Part shown: piece by piece, positions 60,946-64,000 of the stretch
How the letters are laid out: each line of letters opens with the position of its first letter
How positions within the stretch are numbered: the first letter of the stretch is position 1
Source of the DNA: DASUBV01 sp036501025
GTDB taxonomy: Bacteria > Actinomycetota > Actinomycetes > Streptosporangiales > Streptosporangiaceae
Reading direction: 5' to 3'
Length of the DNA stretch: 64,000 nt
NCBI GenBank assembly: GCA_036501025.1
Contig: DASYBB010000191.1
Coordinates: forward strand, 7,299-71,298
Program-made: the position numbers and the translations under genes
Notes under the pieces: model-generated
Told to the model about the DNA's origin: nothing
What the model saw: only the letters and a program-made list of their open reading frames with translations
The model's database searches: none

Positions 60946-60998
60946 CGAGGTTGGGCAGCAGAGTCAGTCGTATTCACTGACTCTGCTGCCCAACCTCG
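60946..60998. repeat. Perfect 23-bp inverted repeat with 7-base loop
   Basis: Bases 60946-60968 are exactly complementary to 60976-60998, with loop CGTATTC. Not a single mismatch. It lies 165 bases after the valS stop in a non-coding stretch (60782-61469). It could be a strong terminator or the two joined ends of a mobile element. The other parts of that stretch hold no gene I can support; the DNA there is rich in CCC and CAC runs. Confidence 0.88.
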
Positions 60999-61367
60999 TG
61001 GGGCCACCCCCAGCCACCCATCAGCCCACGCCTCCCCACAGCCCCGGCACCAGCAACCGGCGGCGCGGGACCCGGGCCACCCGGGCGCCCGAGCCACCCG
61101 GGGGCCCGCGCCACCGGGGCGGTCGCAAGCCTCGCCTCCACTCGGCGCTCCCAGTGCACAACGAAGCCGGACTCTCACCTGGCCGCCCCACCGCCTCGCC
61201 AGGCACCCGGCCACCTGAGCCCCCGAAAGCCAGCTGTGCTTGTCCGCCCAGTTTCGTTATCCGTGCCAGTCGCAAAAAAGCGAACCAGCCCCCGACCGTC
61301 CGCCCGCCCCGTTGTCCCAGCTAGTGCGCCTGCACGTGCATTGGACGGATCGCTAAGCCTGCCGGTT

Positions 61368-61378
61368 CTTGTGACAAG
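61368..61378. promoter_or_regulatory. CTTGT-G-ACAAG palindrome upstream of the MFS gene
   Basis: CTTGTGACAAG is a perfect 5-bp dyad with one central base, 92 bases ahead of the MFS start and followed by a TTGCCA hexamer. Possible operator; short, so chance is not excluded. Confidence 0.28.
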
Positions 61379-61443
61379 GTTGCCACTCTTTGTTGCGAAT
61401 GGGGCTTTTGCGCGCCACCATGTAACCAGGGGGGTTCGGAGAG

Positions 61444-61459
61444 CAACTGTCCGCAGTTG
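61444..61459 (+). promoter_or_regulatory. Leader hairpin with UCCG tetraloop abutting the MFS ribosome site
   Basis: CAACTG-TCCG-CAGTTG forms a perfect 6-bp stem with a UNCG-type tetraloop. It ends directly at the gggagg ribosome site (61459-61464) of the TTG-start MFS gene, so it could influence initiation. Confidence 0.45.
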
Positions 61460-61469
61460 GGAGGTCCCG

Positions 61470-62786
61470 TTGTCGGAGACCGCGGCGCAGGCAGTTTCGG
61501 CCTCCGCCGACCCGCCGACCCCCGGCACCTCACCAGCCCCCACCACATCAGCCCCCGCCGCCCCAGTCCCCGAGCGACCCGCCACCTTCCGGGACGTGTT
61601 CGCTGATCGTGAGTTCCGGGCCATCTGGCTGGCCGAGTTCGCTTCGATCGCCGGGGACCAGTTCGCCCGGGTCGCGCTGACCGTGGTCGTGTTCCAGCGC
61701 ACGGGTTCACCGCTGTTGACCGCGCTGACCTACGCCACGACCTATCTGCCCTGGCTGGTCGGCGGCCTTTTCTTGTCCGATGTGGCCGATCGGTTCCCGC
61801 GCCGCAGCGTCATGATCGCCGCCGACCTGACCCGGATGCTGCTGGTGGCCGCGATGGCCCTGCCCGGCATGCCGCTGTGGGCCATGGTGGCGCTGCTGTT
61901 CGTGGTCGCGTCGCTGAACGCCCCGTTCCAGGGGGCGCGATCGGCCCTGCGGGCCGCGATCATGCCCGACGACCGCTACACCCTGGGCCTGGCCGCCTCT
62001 CAGATCACTCGGGAGATCGGCGTGGTCGGCGGGTTCGTCGGCGGCGGCGTGATCGTGTCGGTCCTGGGGGCCCGCCCGGCGCTGCTCATCGACGCGGGCA
62101 CGTTCGCCGTGTCGGCCCTGCTGCTGTCGCTGGCCGTACGCCACCGGCCCGCGGCCGGCCGTCGCCGCCAGTCCCGGCTGACCGAGATGATGGCCGGGCT
62201 GCACCTGGTCTTCGCCAACCAGCGGCTACGCGCGCTGATGCTGCTGGGCTGGCTGTGCGCGTTCTACACCGTGCCGGAGGCGCTGGCCGTCCCGTACGCG
62301 GCCCAGCTGCACCACGGGTCGGTCGCGGCCGGGCTGATCTTCGCCGCGGGACCGCTGGGCAGCGCTGTAGGCATGATGGTGTTCACCCGCACCGTCCGCC
62401 CGGCCGAGCGTCTGCGCTGGATGGGCCCGATGGCCGTGGCCGCCAGCCTGATCCTGGCCACCTGCCTGGCCCGCCCGAACCTTTTCCTGCTCCTGGTCAT
62501 CGTGACCGCGTCCGGGCTGCTGGCCGCCTACCAGATCGCGGCGAACTCGGCCTTCGTGCTGGCGTCGCCGGACGCCCGGCGCGGCCAGGCCTACGCCATC
62601 GCCAACGGCGGCATGAACCTGGGCCAGGGCCTGCTCTACGTGCTGGCGGGGGCGGCCGCGAGCGCGGCCACCCCCGCCGTGGTCGTGGCAGGCAGCGGCT
62701 TGATCGGCGCCGCTTTGGCGTTGTGGCTGATCCTCAGTCGGCGGCGCGAGTCATCGGCCGCCCCAGAAACGGAGGTGAGCGGATGA
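61470..62786 (+). CDS. MFS transporter
   Basis: A 438-residue major facilitator protein with twelve predicted helices after a Pro/Ala-rich soluble N-terminus. The N-half loop LSDVADRFPRRSVMIAADL is the MFS motif A variant (G-x-x-x-D-x-x-x-R-R). RDVFADREFRAIWLAEFASI and GDQFARVALTVVVFQRTGS are typical of actinobacterial efflux-like members. Start at TTG 61470, with ggagg five bases upstream; the frame is open further left but without a ribosome site. Substrate unknown. Confidence 0.87.
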   Translation: MSETAAQAVSASADPPTPGTSPAPTTSAPAAPVPERPATFRDVFADREFRAIWLAEFASIAGDQFARVALTVVVFQRTGSPLLTALTYATTYLPWLVGGLFLSDVADRFPRRSVMIAADLTRMLLVAAMALPGMPLWAMVALLFVVASLNAPFQGARSALRAAIMPDDRYTLGLAASQITREIGVVGGFVGGGVIVSVLGARPALLIDAGTFAVSALLLSLAVRHRPAAGRRRQSRLTEMMAGLHLVFANQRLRALMLLGWLCAFYTVPEALAVPYAAQLHHGSVAAGLIFAAGPLGSAVGMMVFTRTVRPAERLRWMGPMAVAASLILATCLARPNLFLLLVIVTASGLLAAYQIAANSAFVLASPDARRGQAYAIANGGMNLGQGLLYVLAGAAASAATPAVVVAGSGLIGAALALWLILSRRRESSAAPETEVSG

Positions 62787-62934
62787 GATCCCTGCGACCG
62801 GACGTGGGCTATGTTTTGCGGCCCTTAGTCCCAATCTATGCTCATGATGCTTCCTTTCCCTGGAGGCTGGCTCCCTGGAATACGGCGTGGTCTCCTTGCG
62901 CCCCCCAGGCCGGTCAGCCCCACTCGATCCGCAT

Positions 62935-63097
62935 CGCTTTTCCTCTCGAAAAAGAATTCATTAATCAGAAAATGCCCCTACCGCCGACTGGTCACACGCA
63001 AAGCTGGCGGTCCAATAAATAACGATTGAGCGTAAATGCCGAAGTTTCGGCAAAACATTTCAAAAAACCTTTTATAAAACGTGAAATGAAATTTGCA
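62935..63097 (+). promoter_or_regulatory. AT-rich leader upstream of the GGDEF gene
   Basis: The 321-base gap after the MFS gene holds a stretch of strikingly low GC for this chromosome. It contains aaaaagaattcattaatcag, a GCCGA-agtt-TCGGC hairpin (63038-63051), the dyad CATTTCA/TGAAATG (63056-63062, 63082-63088) and TTTTATAAAA (63070-63079), which offers a TATAAA -10 box. No gene is visible. Likely a strong or regulated promoter or a structured leader. Confidence 0.5.
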
Positions 63098-63107
63098 GGA
63101 GTCTGAG

Positions 63108-64000
63108 GTGACCATGCCGTCCGTACCACGGGGACGCCGCTGGGCGGTGGCCTCGATCCGGCGCTGGCCCCTGTGGTCGCTGCCGCCGCTGGCCCGCGCC
63201 TACGTCATGGCCACCGCGGCGGCGGCCGCCGTGGCCATCGCCGTGGCCGCCGTGCACACCTCCTGGCATCCGTCCCAGGTCCCGGCCTACCTCCTGCTGC
63301 TGGCCTGCGCGGGCGCGATGGTCGAGGCGACCCGCGATGTCAAGCTGGCCCGCGACACGCTGACCCGCGACCTGCAGGAAGTCTGGTACGTCTCGATCGC
63401 GCTGCTGCTCCCGCCGGTCTACGTGCTACTGGCCCCGATCCCACTGGTGGCGATGAAGCAATGGCGGGTCCGGCGCAACCTGGTCCACCGGCGGGTCTTC
63501 AGCGTTGCGTCCAACAGCCTGGGCTACGGTGCCGCCTCGGTGGAGTACCACCAGGCGGTCCGGCCGCTGCTCGACGGTCACCTCAGCCCGGGGGTGCACG
63601 ATGCCGCCCTGCTGGCCGCCATCGTGGCCGCGGCCCTCACCGGTTACCTGGTCAACGCCTGGCTGGTGGTCGGCGCGGTCAAGCTGACCAGCCCCACCGC
63701 CCGGATCCGGGCCCTGATGTTCACCCGGGAGACCATCACCACCGACGGTGTGGTCACCTGCCTGGCTTCGCTCATCGCGTTCGCCTGCTCGTTCACCCTG
63801 GCCGCGCTGGTCGTGGCGCTGCCGGTCGTGCTGATGCAGAAGCGCTTCCTCATGCACAACCAGCTCGTCGCCGAGGCCCGGACCGACGCCAAGACCGGGC
63901 TGCTGAACGCCTCCACCTGGCATCGCGAGGCCAGCACCGAGCTGTCCCGCATCCGCGGCTACTGGTCGCCGACCTCGCTGGCCATCATCGACATCGACCA
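63108..64000 (+). CDS. Membrane GGDEF (diguanylate cyclase-like) protein, 3' partial
   Basis: The window ends inside this gene (297 codons seen). After a basic N-terminus come about five to six helices (VMATAAAAAVAIAVAAVHTS, LLLLACAGAMVEATR, VSIALLLPPVYVLLAPIPLV, AALLAAIVAAALTGYLVNAW, LASLIAFACSFTLAALVVAL). A GGDEF domain then begins with DAKTGLLNASTWHREAS and ends at LAIIDIDH. The catalytic GGDEF box lies outside the window, so cyclase activity cannot be judged. GTG 63108 is six bases after AGGAG; the ATG at 63114 is a second choice. Confidence 0.85.
   Translation, partial: MTMPSVPRGRRWAVASIRRWPLWSLPPLARAYVMATAAAAAVAIAVAAVHTSWHPSQVPAYLLLLACAGAMVEATRDVKLARDTLTRDLQEVWYVSIALLLPPVYVLLAPIPLVAMKQWRVRRNLVHRRVFSVASNSLGYGAASVEYHQAVRPLLDGHLSPGVHDAALLAAIVAAALTGYLVNAWLVVGAVKLTSPTARIRALMFTRETITTDGVVTCLASLIAFACSFTLAALVVALPVVLMQKRFLMHNQLVAEARTDAKTGLLNASTWHREASTELSRIRGYWSPTSLAIIDID

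Overview
The window is chromosomal DNA of a very GC-rich actinomycete. The evidence is frequent GTG and TTG starts, a mycothiol-type DinB enzyme, an ECF42-type sigma factor, and the actinobacterial order tig-clpP1-clpP2-clpX-valS. A Streptosporangiales-type genome is my best guess; this is inference, not seen directly. Both ends cut genes: an ECF sigma factor on the left and a membrane GGDEF protein on the right.

Layout. (1) 0-12 kb: small enzymes (three kinase-fold phosphotransferases, GNAT, DinB, a RibD-like reductase), a GT87-like glycosyltransferase and a seven-repeat lipoprotein. An arsenic block sits here: arsM diverging from arsI-aquaporin-arsC, with a convergent cation-diffusion protein. 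(2) 11.9-22.2 kb: two accessory islands placed back to back on divergent tRNA genes, tRNA-Gly(TCC) at 15.4 kb and tRNA-Pro(TGG) at 15.7 kb. Each has a 46-bp copy of the tRNA 3' part at its far edge. The Gly island holds an AbiEi/AbiEii toxin-antitoxin pair with a damaged toxin start, plus toxin-antitoxin debris and three recombinase-arm-like modules. The Pro island holds broken IS1380-family transposase pieces and a 4.4-kb segment framed by a 21-bp inverted repeat (response regulator, histidine kinase, ABC ATPase, 4-TM protein, methyltransferase). (3) 22.3-27.3 kb: phosphotransferase, NTF2-like protein, a decaying DinB/DUF664 array, K+ channel and DUF389 protein. (4) 27.3-53.6 kb: an energy, redox and stress region with cydDC, ClC channel, DUF2252, MerR regulator, a zwf-ndh-antiporter operon, cydAB-cyclase, GMC oxidoreductase-GH15, gluconokinase, a large LuxR/MalT-like regulator, and DUF7144 and HdeD membrane proteins. 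(5) 53.7-64 kb: core proteostasis genes tig, clpP1, clpP2, clpX and valS, then an MFS transporter and the GGDEF protein.

The least explained signal is a palindrome, TCACCCG-N3-CGGGTGA. Close versions lie in the control regions of zwf-ndh-antiporter, cydAB/GMC, the LuxR regulator/DUF7144, hdeD/tig and DUF389/K+ channel. It suggests an uncharacterised regulon linking respiration, NADPH supply, ion balance and membrane stress. The regulator is not identified; the LuxR-type protein in the middle is one candidate. All functions are read from motifs and general family knowledge; no searches were run.
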